From: Carya illinoinensis
Taxonomy: Eukaryota > Streptophyta > Magnoliopsida > Fagales > Juglandaceae
Direction: 5' to 3'
Length of the DNA: 64,000 nt
Assembly (NCBI RefSeq): GCF_018687715.1
Contig: NC_056760.1
Span: forward strand, 37,896,001-37,960,000
Of the stretch, positions 11,957 to 21,045 are shown in pieces (the first letter of the stretch is position 1; each line of letters begins with the position of its first letter). A program made the translations under genes and the position numbers. The notes under the pieces were generated by a model that was not told the DNA's origin, searched no databases, and saw only the letters and a program-made list of their open reading frames with translations.

Positions 11957-13390
11957 CTCCCCCTCAAGTTGGAGCATGTATATCTAGTATGTTCAACTTG
12001 ATTCTTAATTCCTTAAACACATTTCTTCCAAGAGCATTCATAAAAACACCTGCTAATTGCAAATGAGATGGAACAAATTCAGTGATAATATGACCATCTT
12101 GCATCTTTTCTCTTATAACATGACAATCAAGTTCTATATGTTCGTTACTCTCATGATATACCAGGTTTGCTGCTATGTGGAGAGTAGCTTGATTATCACA
12201 TAGCAACCTTGCTGGTCCTGTAGAAACTTGCATATCATTGAGTAAAAATCTTAGCCAAGTTAGCTCACAGGTTGACACTGCCATAGACCTATACTCAGCT
12301 TCTAAGGATGATCTTGAAACTGTTTTCTGCTTCTTTGCTTTCCATGAAATCAATGAATTCCCTAAGAATATACAATAACCTGTAGTTCATCTTCTTGTCA
12401 TAGGACAGTTTGCCCAATTAGCATCACAATAAGCCTTTAGGGCAAAGGAATTGCTTCAAGAGAACAACAAGCCTCAACCAGGACTACCTTTCAAATATTT
12501 GATGATGCGAAGAGCAGCATCCTAGTGAGGCTTTCTTGGAGCATGCATAAATTGGCTTAGAATATTAACTGAGTATGTAATGTCTGGTCTTATAATTGTG
12601 AGGTAGATTAGTTGTCCAACTAACGTCCTGTAGTGAGCTGGATCATGTAGCAGATCACCTTGATAATCTATCAGCTTCAGATTCATTTCCATGGGAAAGT
12701 TTGATGGTTGAGCACCCAAGTATCCAATATCATCTATGATCTCTAAAGTATATTTTCGTTGAGAGATAACAATACCAGCTACTTTGGACCTTGCAAGTTC
12801 CAACCCAAGAAAATTCTTAAGGAGACCAAGATCTTTAATATGAAATTGTTTATGAAGGAATTGCTTGAGACTTTGTATAGCAATTGCACCGTTTCCAGTT
12901 ATCACTATCTCATCTACATAGATAAGCATCATAGTTGTAGATGAGCCTTTAGTTTTCACAAACAAAGAGTAATCTAAATGTAATTGAACAAAGCTGGCCT
13001 TTTTGATAGCATGAGAGAATTTTGCAAACCAATTTCGATAGGCTTGTTTAAGCCCATGAAAAGACTTATGCAACCGACATACAAGGTTCTCCCCCTGTTG
13101 ACAAAGACCGGTGGTGGAGTCATGTACACCTCTTCCTCTAAATCACCATGGAAGAAGGCATTGGTCACATCCATTTGGTACAATGGCCAATGTCATGCAG
13201 CAGCAACAACGAGAACACATTGAACAGTAGTTAACTTGGCAACAGAAGCAAATGTTTAGGTGTAATCCAAGCCTTCTTGTTGAGAAAATCCTTTAGCAAC
13301 TAATCGAGCTTTGTAGCTTTCAATCGTGCCGTTGGAATTGTATTTGATACGATAGACCCATTTGCTACCAATGGGGTGATGACTAGCAGG
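11957..13390 (-). pseudogene. Ty1/copia pol remnant: reverse transcriptase and RNase H
   Basis: In order on the minus strand: the start of the reverse transcriptase (GSKWVYRIKYNSNGTIESYK, then LVAKGFSQQEGLDYT), the [19 protein letters not shown] block, [10 protein letters not shown], the catalytic box as YVDEI instead of YVDD, and FLGLELARS. The RNase H part follows ([44 protein letters not shown]) up to the polypurine tract. Stops near 13270 and 13195, a frameshift near 13075, stops between 12360 and 12520, and loss of the second catalytic Asp show that it is dead. Gag, protease and integrase are absent: the junction at about 13391 replaces them with an inverted copy of the 3' end. Confidence 0.9.
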
Positions 13391-13392
13391 GT

Positions 13393-13634
13393 TGCTTTGT
13401 GATAATCAAGCTACTCTCCACATAGCAACTAACCCAACATATCATAAGCGCACCAAATACATAGAACTTGATTGTCATGTTGTAAGAGAAAAGATACAAG
13501 ATGGTAATATCATTAACGAATTTGTTCCATCTCATTTACAATTGGTAGATGTATTTACGAAGGCTCTTGGAGGAAATGTGTTTAAGGAATTAAGAATCAA
13601 GTTGAACATACTAGATATACATGCTCCAACTTGA
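13393..13634 (+). pseudogene. Inverted second copy of copia RNase H C-terminus
   Basis: This plus-strand frame reads [34 protein letters not shown] and [20 protein letters not shown], ending at TGA before the polypurine tract. It is homologous to the minus-strand RNase H at 11964-12210 but differs at scattered residues (FTKALGG here, FMNALGR there; this one is closer to the family consensus). The two therefore look like separate family members, or an old inverted duplication, and not a recent hairpin. Confidence 0.9.
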
Positions 13635-13641
13635 GGGGGAG

Positions 13642-13864
13642 TGTTAAGATTACATTAGCTTAATTTTAGAAATTGAGAGATATTCTTTCCTTTTATATAG
13701 GTGATTTGTAATTCCTTCAATTAAAGGAATTAGTTGAGATCTTCATTTTTATTTTCCTGTGATTTAGGAGCTTGATTTACTCTTGTAAACTTGTATATAG
13801 CAGTCCATTTTAGACTATCGAGTGCAATAGAATGATACGATTTTTCTGTAAACCTATTTTTTCA
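13642..13864 (+). repeat. Copia-family LTR, plus orientation (right arm of fold-back)
   Basis: It starts TGTTAAGATTACATTAGC after GAGGGGGAG and ends ACCTATTTTTTCA, 223 bp, almost the same length as the left LTR (222 bp). It is followed at once by TAGTATCAGAGCC, which resembles the initiator-methionine tRNA primer site (TGGTATCAGAGC) expected after a 5' LTR, although here it follows what should be a 3' LTR. Confidence 0.85.
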
Positions 13865-14020
13865 TAGTATCAGAGCCTACCATAGGATGAACAGGGGTCC
13901 ACACTACTTATTCCGTGACAAGGATTATGCATGTTTATAAGGAATGGGCAACCCTCTCTTGTTGAATCGGTTTAGTGAGATGAGTTAGCCTTATGAATTT
14001 CTTCATCTCACGTACACCAT
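13865..14020 (+). mobile_element. TRIM retroelement fragment fused to the copia LTR
   Basis: The primer-site-like TAGTATCAGAGCC, the internal stretch (GATGAACAGGGGTCCACACT) and a partial LTR (GGGCAACCCTCTCTTGTTG to GAATTTCTTCATCTCA) match the TRIM at 20709-21045 in the same order. The LTR start is deleted. It appears to be a TRIM whose 5' part was replaced by the copia LTR. Confidence 0.7.
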
Positions 14021-14227
14021 TCTCTCTCATGGTTGGATCAATCTTAATTAATTAGACTTTTTTTTAATTAATTAGACTTAATTAATTCTAAATAAGTCAT
14101 AATCTCAACTTCAAGGGTAACCTTATTTCTACACCAATTGTGGGTTTCAGAATCATATTCTATTTTACATGCATGCATGCATGTCATGAGTTCTTATAAG
14201 CTTGGAAATAGGACCGTCATTTCATTG

Positions 14228-14296
<69 letters not shown>

Positions 14297-14868
14297 GCAA
14301 ACAGAGATCGAAAATTGCAAAACAGTGATGCGATTGTTAATCTATCTCTTACACAAATATTGCCTCCCACTCAAAAATTAAGTTCTGCAAAAGAGAATCT
14401 GACAATTATGTCTTCATGATACAACATTGTTTATATAGGGTGCAGATTGCGAATACTGTACACTAATCTTAGAATGAACATACGTAATTAGAAGCAGATG
14501 CAATGTTTTGTTTAAATGTAAACAAAATGGTAAGAAAAATAACTATCATTGACAGCTTTTAATAACTATCAAAAATTGAAGAAATGCATCTCTTCATTTG
14601 ATTAAAATAAATCTGTCACTTGTGACGATACATAAGTGTGTCTAAAGCGTCAATGCGTCTCGGGTGGCACACGCGCCCATGCATGCATGCGGTTAGTACT
14701 TTGCACTAGGTGATACTACTATTGTATGTCTACCCTTATATTTTATTTTATATATGGTGAAACTCATTCATTTATAAACCACTAAAAGTTTACTTATTTT
14801 TCCAATGTGGGACTAACAAAAAATGAAACTCTAAAAGATAATATTTATTTGAAATATTTGAAATAATC

Positions 14869-14914
<46 letters not shown>

Positions 14915-15483
14915 AGTACTATAAGGAAATCTTCATTGGAGGCCATTTTTAAATGAGATTTTCTTATAAAGAAATGTTTTAGCAACAAATAAATTAAACA
15001 AAAAGTAAATTCACAAAATGATGTGAGTTGATGTGGCATATTAGATTATAAAGCTATTTTTGTTGTAAAATAAATAGAGTTTATTATACAAAGTCATATT
15101 AGTTTGTGAATTTATTTTTACGATGACCTTTTTATGGCTATAACTTATCTTTCTTATATAGAAGCTAGGGCAACTCTAATAAACTGATTAAAGAAAAAAA
15201 AAATTAATAGTTTTCAAATTTCTGAACTAGAATTAATTTATGTTTCCCAAATTCCTAAACACCCATTGTATTTTTGTTTTTCTCCACAATTTTTTGTTGG
15301 GAAGGGAAGTGCATGCGGTATGCCTTCCTAGATTCGTATATGATGATCTCATGGTTTCTGCAGTATATATGGTACCATGATGGGGTACTATGGTTTGATG
15401 CATTAATACTAAATATGTCTCATGATATTCTGTATTAAAATCTTCTCTATTTTTTCAACATAAAGCTACACATGATAATTTAT
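14021..15483. repeat. Intergenic DNA with two (AT)n tracts
   Basis: No gene is supported. Pure AT tracts lie at 14231-14292 and about 14874-14912. Confidence 0.7.
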
Positions 15484-16051
15484 GCCTCGTTTGTTATGCA
15501 ATTCAGATGAAATGAGATAAGCTATTTTGAATAGCAGTAAAATTTTTTAGTTAAAATGATATGAGATAGTTTAGAAAAAAAGTATGTTTGGATAGTGAGA
15601 TGAGATAAGATGGTTTTAAGTTTTTTGGGAATTTGATAAAGTGGATGGTTTTACCAATTATTGAAAAGTATTTTTAACTATTGGGTGGAAAATATTATGA
15701 ATATATTAAAAATAAGTAATATCTATTATTAATTTAAAAACTCATAAATATTTTGACTTTTCCAAAATATATTTTTATATTATTATATTATGACCTATTT
15801 ATTATACTATATTTTATAACATTCGAAATATATTTTTCTAATTATATATTACAATAAAATAAAAATCCTAATAGATAATTATATATATTAAAAAGGTGAC
15901 AGTTAGCGTACTGTAGCATTACTGTAGCGCGTGTTAGCTGAAAAATCAAAGATGAGATAAGATTTTATTTTCAACTGTTTGGATAGACAAATGAAAGATG
16001 AGGTACAACTCAAATGAGATAGTTTGTATCTCATTTGTGCATCCAAACTTA
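15484..16051. mobile_element. Large copy of the GAGATGAG MITE family
   Basis: The left end GCCTCGTTTGTTATGCAATT with AGATGAAATGAGATAAG and the right end AGTTTGTATCTCATTTGTGC with ATCCAAAC form imperfect inverted termini like those of the copies at 5847, 27408 and 31364. The interior is longer and AT-rich, with no coding frame. Confidence 0.6.
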
Positions 16052-16205
16052 ACTTTAATCTCCTGCATAAGGTTTTTTTTTTTTTTTTTTAAATTTTTAT
16101 AGTAAATTTATTAAACTGAATTTGTTGAGTGAATATCAATAGAACATCGTACGCTCAACTCTTTTTATTTATTTACTCTCCCTTCATTAATTAAGAGGTT
16201 GATGT

Positions 16206-16240
<35 letters not shown>

Positions 16241-16688
16241 TATTCTATAATATAAGTGTCTATCTAACTGTACAGTAAATTTTCTTGTTTTTTGTTAATT
16301 TTTCCGTTAAGTAATTAACTCCGTTACTTACCATATATCCCCCCTTCCAGTGCAGCCATTACTAAGACCACAACGGAGACGTCCATACTCAATGAGAGTG
16401 GAGGAGCGACGCAAAGAACTGGGAGGTGGAGAAGATTACGTCGGTGAGGTTGTGGCTTGCAGCAATTCAAGGACAAGGCTTGTACTCTGTTTTTGGGAGG
16501 TTTGAGGTTTCCTCATTCTCAATCCACCCGACGAAGAGGTAGAGACAGAGAGAGATTTGAGTTATTTTTATTGCTATTAATTTTCGAGGTTTTTGTTCAA
16601 TTCCATCACCTATTGGGGCTCAAAAATTTATTTTCCAATTGAAGGATTCGAGACAAACAAAAAATTAGTAAGTTCTTGAAAAATCGAA

Positions 16689-16844
16689 ATGGCGAGTCTG
16701 TATGTGATGGCGCTGCAGCCGACAAATCTGAATAGGAACACAGAGTGGTTCATCTACCCAGGGGTATGGATCACCTACATCCTTCTTTTCTTATCTTGGA
16801 TGTTTGTCCTCTCCATCTTTGGCTTTTATGATTTTAGGGTTTAA
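16689..16844 (+). pseudogene. Captured ORMDL (ORM1-like) N-terminal fragment
   Basis: An ATG opens a 51-codon frame: MASLYVMALQPTNLNRNTEW, then FIYPGVWITYILL and VLSIFG. This is the conserved N-terminus of ORMDL proteins, ER-membrane regulators of serine palmitoyltransferase. Homology ends after residue 46 (FG) where the family continues CSPGMAWT; here unrelated codons lead to TAA. About 105 of the usual 150 or so residues, including the remaining membrane segments, are missing. The 350 bases upstream may be the donor gene's 5' untranslated region. Any transcript would give only a truncated peptide. Confidence 0.85.
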
Positions 16845-17445
16845 GATATTTGTTGTTTTGTCTGTTGTGATGTTGTGTTGAGGAAGAGGGCAGACCCAAG
16901 TTGTAAATTTTCTTCTTTGAAGGTAGAATCGGCTTTGATTGTTTGCTGTGGAGAAGTGATGAATGTTAGATTTTGGATTGTATTGATGTGGGAGAAGATG
17001 AAATCAGTATTATGAAAGCTTTATTGAAATAATGAAGAATCATACACTGGAATATGGACGGTCAGAGTCTTGGACAAGATTTTTTTGGTTTTTACAAGAA
17101 ATTCCATTCCTGGGACTCGAACCGGGGCTCCAAAATTAGTCATGTATATGTTGAGCTCTTTGGAATTAGAGACTAGATTTGTATTCTTCTTTTATGGTGG
17201 CTTAATATCTTCCTTCTTTCAATTTCAATATTGTGAGAATAAACAATTCAAGCTTAACTTATCAACGAATAATCAATTCAAGCAACCCCTTGAACACTGC
17301 CACCCCGACCCCCAGAGCATTGCAAAGAAAAAGAATTCCCATTCCAAACCTCTTTCTAGGCTTAGCAAGATTGGAAGTAAAACTTGCCTTACTGTGATCC
17401 ACCTCTTTACCTCTAGTCCTTGGACCAAGTGAATCCCATCCAACA

Positions 17446-17467
17446 CCCCCCCCCCCCCCCCCCCCCC
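17446..17467. repeat. Poly-C run (22 bases) next to a CT tract
   Basis: Twenty-two consecutive C residues, followed by (CT)n at about 17484-17502. On the other strand this is a G-run able to form G-quadruplex structure. It lies inside the small Helitron. Confidence 0.9.
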
Positions 17468-17520
17468 GCCAAAAAAATTCCTTTCCTCTCTCTCTCTCTC
17501 TCACCCACCCTCCCTTTTCA

Positions 17521-17648
17521 AAGAAACAAGATAAATGATCATCTCAACACTATTTAAAAATTTAACCCTTGAAACTCATTTTCAAAGTTTTCCAGTGACT
17601 GAAATAATTTGGAGAATAGTGTTGAGATGATCATTTATCTTGTTTCTT
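17521..17648. repeat. Perfect 34-bp inverted repeat (hairpin)
   Basis: The arm 17521-17554 (starting AAGAAACAAGATAAATG, ending CAACACTATT) is the exact reverse complement of 17615-17648, with a 60-base spacer. It could be a small foldback MITE nested in the Helitron or a small-RNA precursor. There is no obvious target duplication directly outside the arms. Confidence 0.9.
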
Positions 17649-18178
17649 CTCCTTAATAAATGACAGGTTCTGTGCAACTTGGCCTGATTTTCATTCGGCA
17701 GCCCCTTTTAAGTGTTTTTATTTATGTTATAATTGTTACTATTGTTTGCTTTTGACTTTTCATTGGTTCTTAGCTAGGTATGATGTTTGAATATGGTAAT
17801 CTTGTTTCCATGTCTTCCTTTTTACAGCTAAGTTCTTCATCAGTGCATCTCATTGTGTTTTTGGATGTTATTAGAAGTATAAATCCTACATTTATATACT
17901 TGTCAACAACAAAAAAGATCCTACCTTTATACGATTCACATTTTCTTTCTCACATTTTCTTTTCTTAAATGTCTTAGAAATCACAGGCATACCACTATAC
18001 AGTATGCACATGGTAGTGCTACCCAAAGAGTACATTATCTTTATCAACCAGGGCCATTCCTTCAACATGTTTGGTTCTATCTTTTTACAGTCTGTATTAA
18101 TATATTCTTTTTTTCATTTCTATGGAATGTACTTCTTATAGGATTTTTTTTCTTATGTTTAATCTTTTCGTAATATAG

Positions 18179-18247
18179 GAGATTGGGCAAGACAAAGCTT
18201 ACATCAATGAGACTCTGTTCACCTTCTTTTTTGTATCTTTTATCTTG
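18179..18247 (+). pseudogene. Captured inositol phosphorylceramide synthase exon
   Basis: An exon with good borders (ATATAG before, GTAAGT after) encodes 23 residues, EIGQDKAYINETLFTFFF then VSFIL. This matches the plant IPC synthase (sphingomyelin synthase-like, ERH1 group) segment around LGQDRSYISETVFTF. It reads in frame into the exon at 19050. The family has several membrane segments and a catalytic His/Asp set further downstream, which are absent here. Confidence 0.8.
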
Positions 18248-19049
18248 GTAAGTTTCTTCCCCATTGCATTTTCTGTTTTGCTTATATTTTCTTTTGTAGT
18301 TTGCATTTTTTACCATTATGTTTTCTTGTTTGAAGATAAGTAAGGTTTTATAGATTGAAAATGCTCTCCATTTCTTTGTTGCCTCTTGTATCCACATTGA
18401 TATAAGACAATTTTAGTAAATTTAAGCTTGATGTTGAGTGAAACTTCCCTATATCTTGCACGTAAATGTACAATTTACATTGTTCTGCCTCCATGAGTGT
18501 ATTGATTTTCCATTGAGTTCTTTGTTTTCTGGGATTTTTGTCAAACTTGGATTGGAGTAACATATATTATATTCTGGCATGGAGACAAGGAACATGAGGG
18601 GTGGCTTGTAAAGAAATTACCTGCTAAATTAGTGGTCAGCCAAGTAATTTTATTGTAAAGGAATAAAGTTCTTGTTTTGAGGTTTCTAAAGCAATTATTT
18701 TTTTTATTAGATGCCTACAAATTATTTGAGTACTATTTTTTTTAGTCTATAGAGGAGAGATTCTTTAGCCATGAGTTGCTTTATGCCTCAATTTTGAATG
18801 CAAAGAAAATAAGACCTCATTTCCTTAACCTGCTCTATAAATTGTGATCATATGGGTTGTTTTCATTCATCATATCTGATCTCTCTAATAGATATATTAT
18901 ACAGTTTTTAGTTGTTTTCAATTTTCATGGATTTTTGTCTGTCTAATTTCACTGAGATTTATTTCCTTCTTGAGTGTTAATTTTGCAAGACCCTTTTACT
19001 CTGAAAAGTATATTTACTTTTTCTTGTTAATGCATATTTTATTTTGCAG

Positions 19050-19187
19050 TGGAGCTTCCATCCATTCATCTTAGACAGCAAAAGGGTCTACACGGTTGAA
19101 CCATCAGAAGTGGAGCTCTTGAAGTTTAAACATTCTGTGAATACTGAATTTGATAATTTGGAGTGGCTTTCAAAGCTTTATGTTTAA
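19050..19187 (+). pseudogene. Second captured IPC synthase exon with foreign 3' extension
   Basis: After a TTTTGCAG acceptor, the first 16 codons (WSFHPFILDSKRVYTV) continue the IPC synthase homology from the exon at 18179. The family then continues LIWCR, but here the frame changes to EPSEVELLKFKHSVNTEFD and ends TAA at 19185-19187. The extension may be a third captured fragment or non-coding sequence. No catalytic residue is present. Confidence 0.75.
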
Positions 19188-19745
19188 CAAAAAAAGAAAA
19201 CGGATAATAAGAAGTGATAAATGGGGTGGGAAAGGAGATGACTCCTTAGAATCTGGTGATGTAAAGAGTTTTGAACTATATAATCTTGTTTGTTTTGGGT
19301 GAGTCCTGTACAAACTCATGTAGCATTCATGAAAACACAATTTGTTTTGGGATGCACTGATGTAATTATATGCTAGAAAATTTGTGCATGAAAACATCTG
19401 ATCATATATGCTCTTGTTAGGAAAAAGCTATAATTTCAATTCCCCCAAACTTGTATCAACCTTTAGTCTATTTTAATTTATTTGTCTTTGACTTAATACT
19501 TTGGTAATAGAAAGTATTATTATACATCTATGGCCTATCATTACTATCTTTTCATGCATTTTATCTATCGCATTGGTCTTCATTTTAGGAAATTTGGATA
19601 GTTGTCTAGTAATATTGTATGTAATGAACACATTTTTCACTCTATTCAGTGCTATTATATGCTTCTACAGAGGACTTCTACGTTCTAACAAAACTTTTTT
19701 CCTTCCAACTAGAGTAATGTGCCTTGCACGTTGAGCCACAACTAG

Positions 19746-20708
19746 TATATATATATAGCTCCACTCTAAAATTAATTATGAAAGACAAGTGCATGCATAC
19801 TTGATTTTGGACAGTAGTGTTGGTGTGGAGTAACTATGACATTGAAGAGGAAGAACTCCCTTTTTAAATAGTGACCTATGTCAATTAAGCAACTAGGGTA
19901 ATTCACATTCATTTTGATTTCTCGACCCCTTCAACTTCACTTCTTCTTGCTAAAAAAAAACAAATATCAATGCTCTTATTTTTACAGTACGAATAGTGGA
20001 TCTTGTGACGGGGTGCATGCATGCATGTTTATAATTATAAATGATGAATTAATTTATTAAAGAAATCTAAAAACACCTTCAAACAAATGTTTATACATTG
20101 CTAAATCAGAAATTTGTGTCCCTCTTAGAGAGGGTTGGGAATATATATATATATATATATATGAAAAATGCTTGTTGCAACGGCATGGTGTAAATGTATT
20201 GCAATTGGCGCTCCTTTTGATAAGAAAGAAGCAAGCTTGCGTCCATCCACTCTCACCATGCTTCACTTGTAACCAAGGCACATGACCCTCTCCTCACAAC
20301 CATTTTTGCTCTCTCTCTTTCTTGATCACTTTGGGTTTATTTCTTTTGAGTGCTCAAATTTTCTCTTTTCTGGATTCATTTTCTTTAAGGGAGAGAAAAT
20401 AATGGCAGTTTTTTCTTCTTCTTCAATGGTTGTCATTGGAATGGTGGTGCGTATGGTTTGTGGGGTTCTAAATCTATCTGCAGGAGTTGGTGTTGCATGT
20501 TGATCCATCCATTTTTTTCATTTTCATTTTCGGTGGGCCCACAACCAAGCTTCAACACTACTATTTTGTTCTTTACTCTGCTAACAACAACACGCACCGA
20601 CGATTTTCTTTCAAAAGATCATCCATCCAGGAAATGTAAGTACTACATAGAGAAACCCACTTTGATCAGCCCCCACAACACTGTCTTGAGTATTCTTTGT
20701 GTTTCTTG
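19746..20708. other. Intergenic DNA between Helitron and TRIM
   Basis: No gene is firmly supported. An (AT)n tract lies at about 20141-20162. A 33-codon ATG frame at 20402-20503 follows a CT-rich leader-like stretch, but I recognise no family in it. Confidence 0.5.
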
Positions 20709-21045
20709 TGTTGATGAATAAATCTCACAAATCCCACATTGCTTGTGGACTTGGGCATGTTTATAAAAAATGAGAAACTCTTTCTTGTTGAATCGGTTCT
20801 ATGAGATGAGCTAGACTTATGAATTTCTTCATGGCATCAAAGTTTATTATAAGATGAACGGAGGCCCACACTACTTACCCCGTAATAAGGACTAACAAAA
20901 ATACTGGCCTGTACGTGAGGAAGGATGTTAAGGAATAAATCACACATTACCTGTGGATAAGGTCTTGGGCATACTTATAAAAAATGAGTAACTCTCTCTT
21001 GTTGAACCAGTTCTATGAGATGAGTTAGACCCATGAATTTCTTCA
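20709..21045 (+). mobile_element. TRIM (terminal-repeat retrotransposon in miniature), complete
   Basis: Two direct terminal repeats, 20709-20831 and 20926-21045, both start TGTT and end GAATTTCTTCA. Directly after the first is TGGCATCAAAGT, a primer-site-like sequence close to the methionine-tRNA complement TGGTATCAGAGC; a purine stretch GTGAGGAAGGA precedes the second. The whole is 337 bp with no coding capacity and is flanked by a perfect 5-bp duplication, TCTTG (20704-20708 and 21046-21050). All hallmarks of a TRIM are present. Being non-coding, it would have depended on another retrotransposon's proteins. Confidence 0.93.

Larger units (their letters stand above)
16238..19745 (+). mobile_element. 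Non-autonomous Helitron carrying host gene fragments
   Basis: The left end TCTATTCTATAATATAAGTG, followed by TCTATCTAACTGTACAGTA, matches the start of the large Helitron at 35986 (TCTATCTATAATAATAAA, then CTACAGTA). The right end, from ACTAGAGTAATGTGCCTTGC to CACAACTAG followed by T, matches the 3' end of that element, including the subterminal imperfect hairpin around GTGCCTTGCAC. It lies in a TA-rich repeat, a usual Helitron target. It has no Rep-helicase. Inside are an ORMDL first-exon fragment, two inositol-phosphorylceramide-synthase exons in the same orientation, poly-C and CT tracts, and a 34-bp inverted repeat. The left flanking base is G and not the expected A. Confidence 0.8.

Noticed and set aside
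14138..14419. Open frame rich in Ile-Tyr
   Set aside because: It is the translation of an (AT)n tract; the frames at 14845-15039 and 40952-41192 have the same cause.
17095..17130. tRNA-like GGGACTCGAACC sequence
   Set aside because: Only a T-arm-like word is present; no acceptor stem, D-arm or anticodon arm can be formed around it.
17262..17504. Minus-strand frame containing DSLGPRTRGKEVDHSKASF in the small Helitron
   Set aside because: It could be a third captured exon because the sequence is less AT-rich, but I recognise no family and part of it is the translation of the poly-C and CT tracts.
20402..20503. 33-codon ATG frame after a CT-rich leader-like stretch
   Set aside because: No family is recognisable, it is short, and continuing frames downstream are interrupted by the TRIM; not enough for a gene call.
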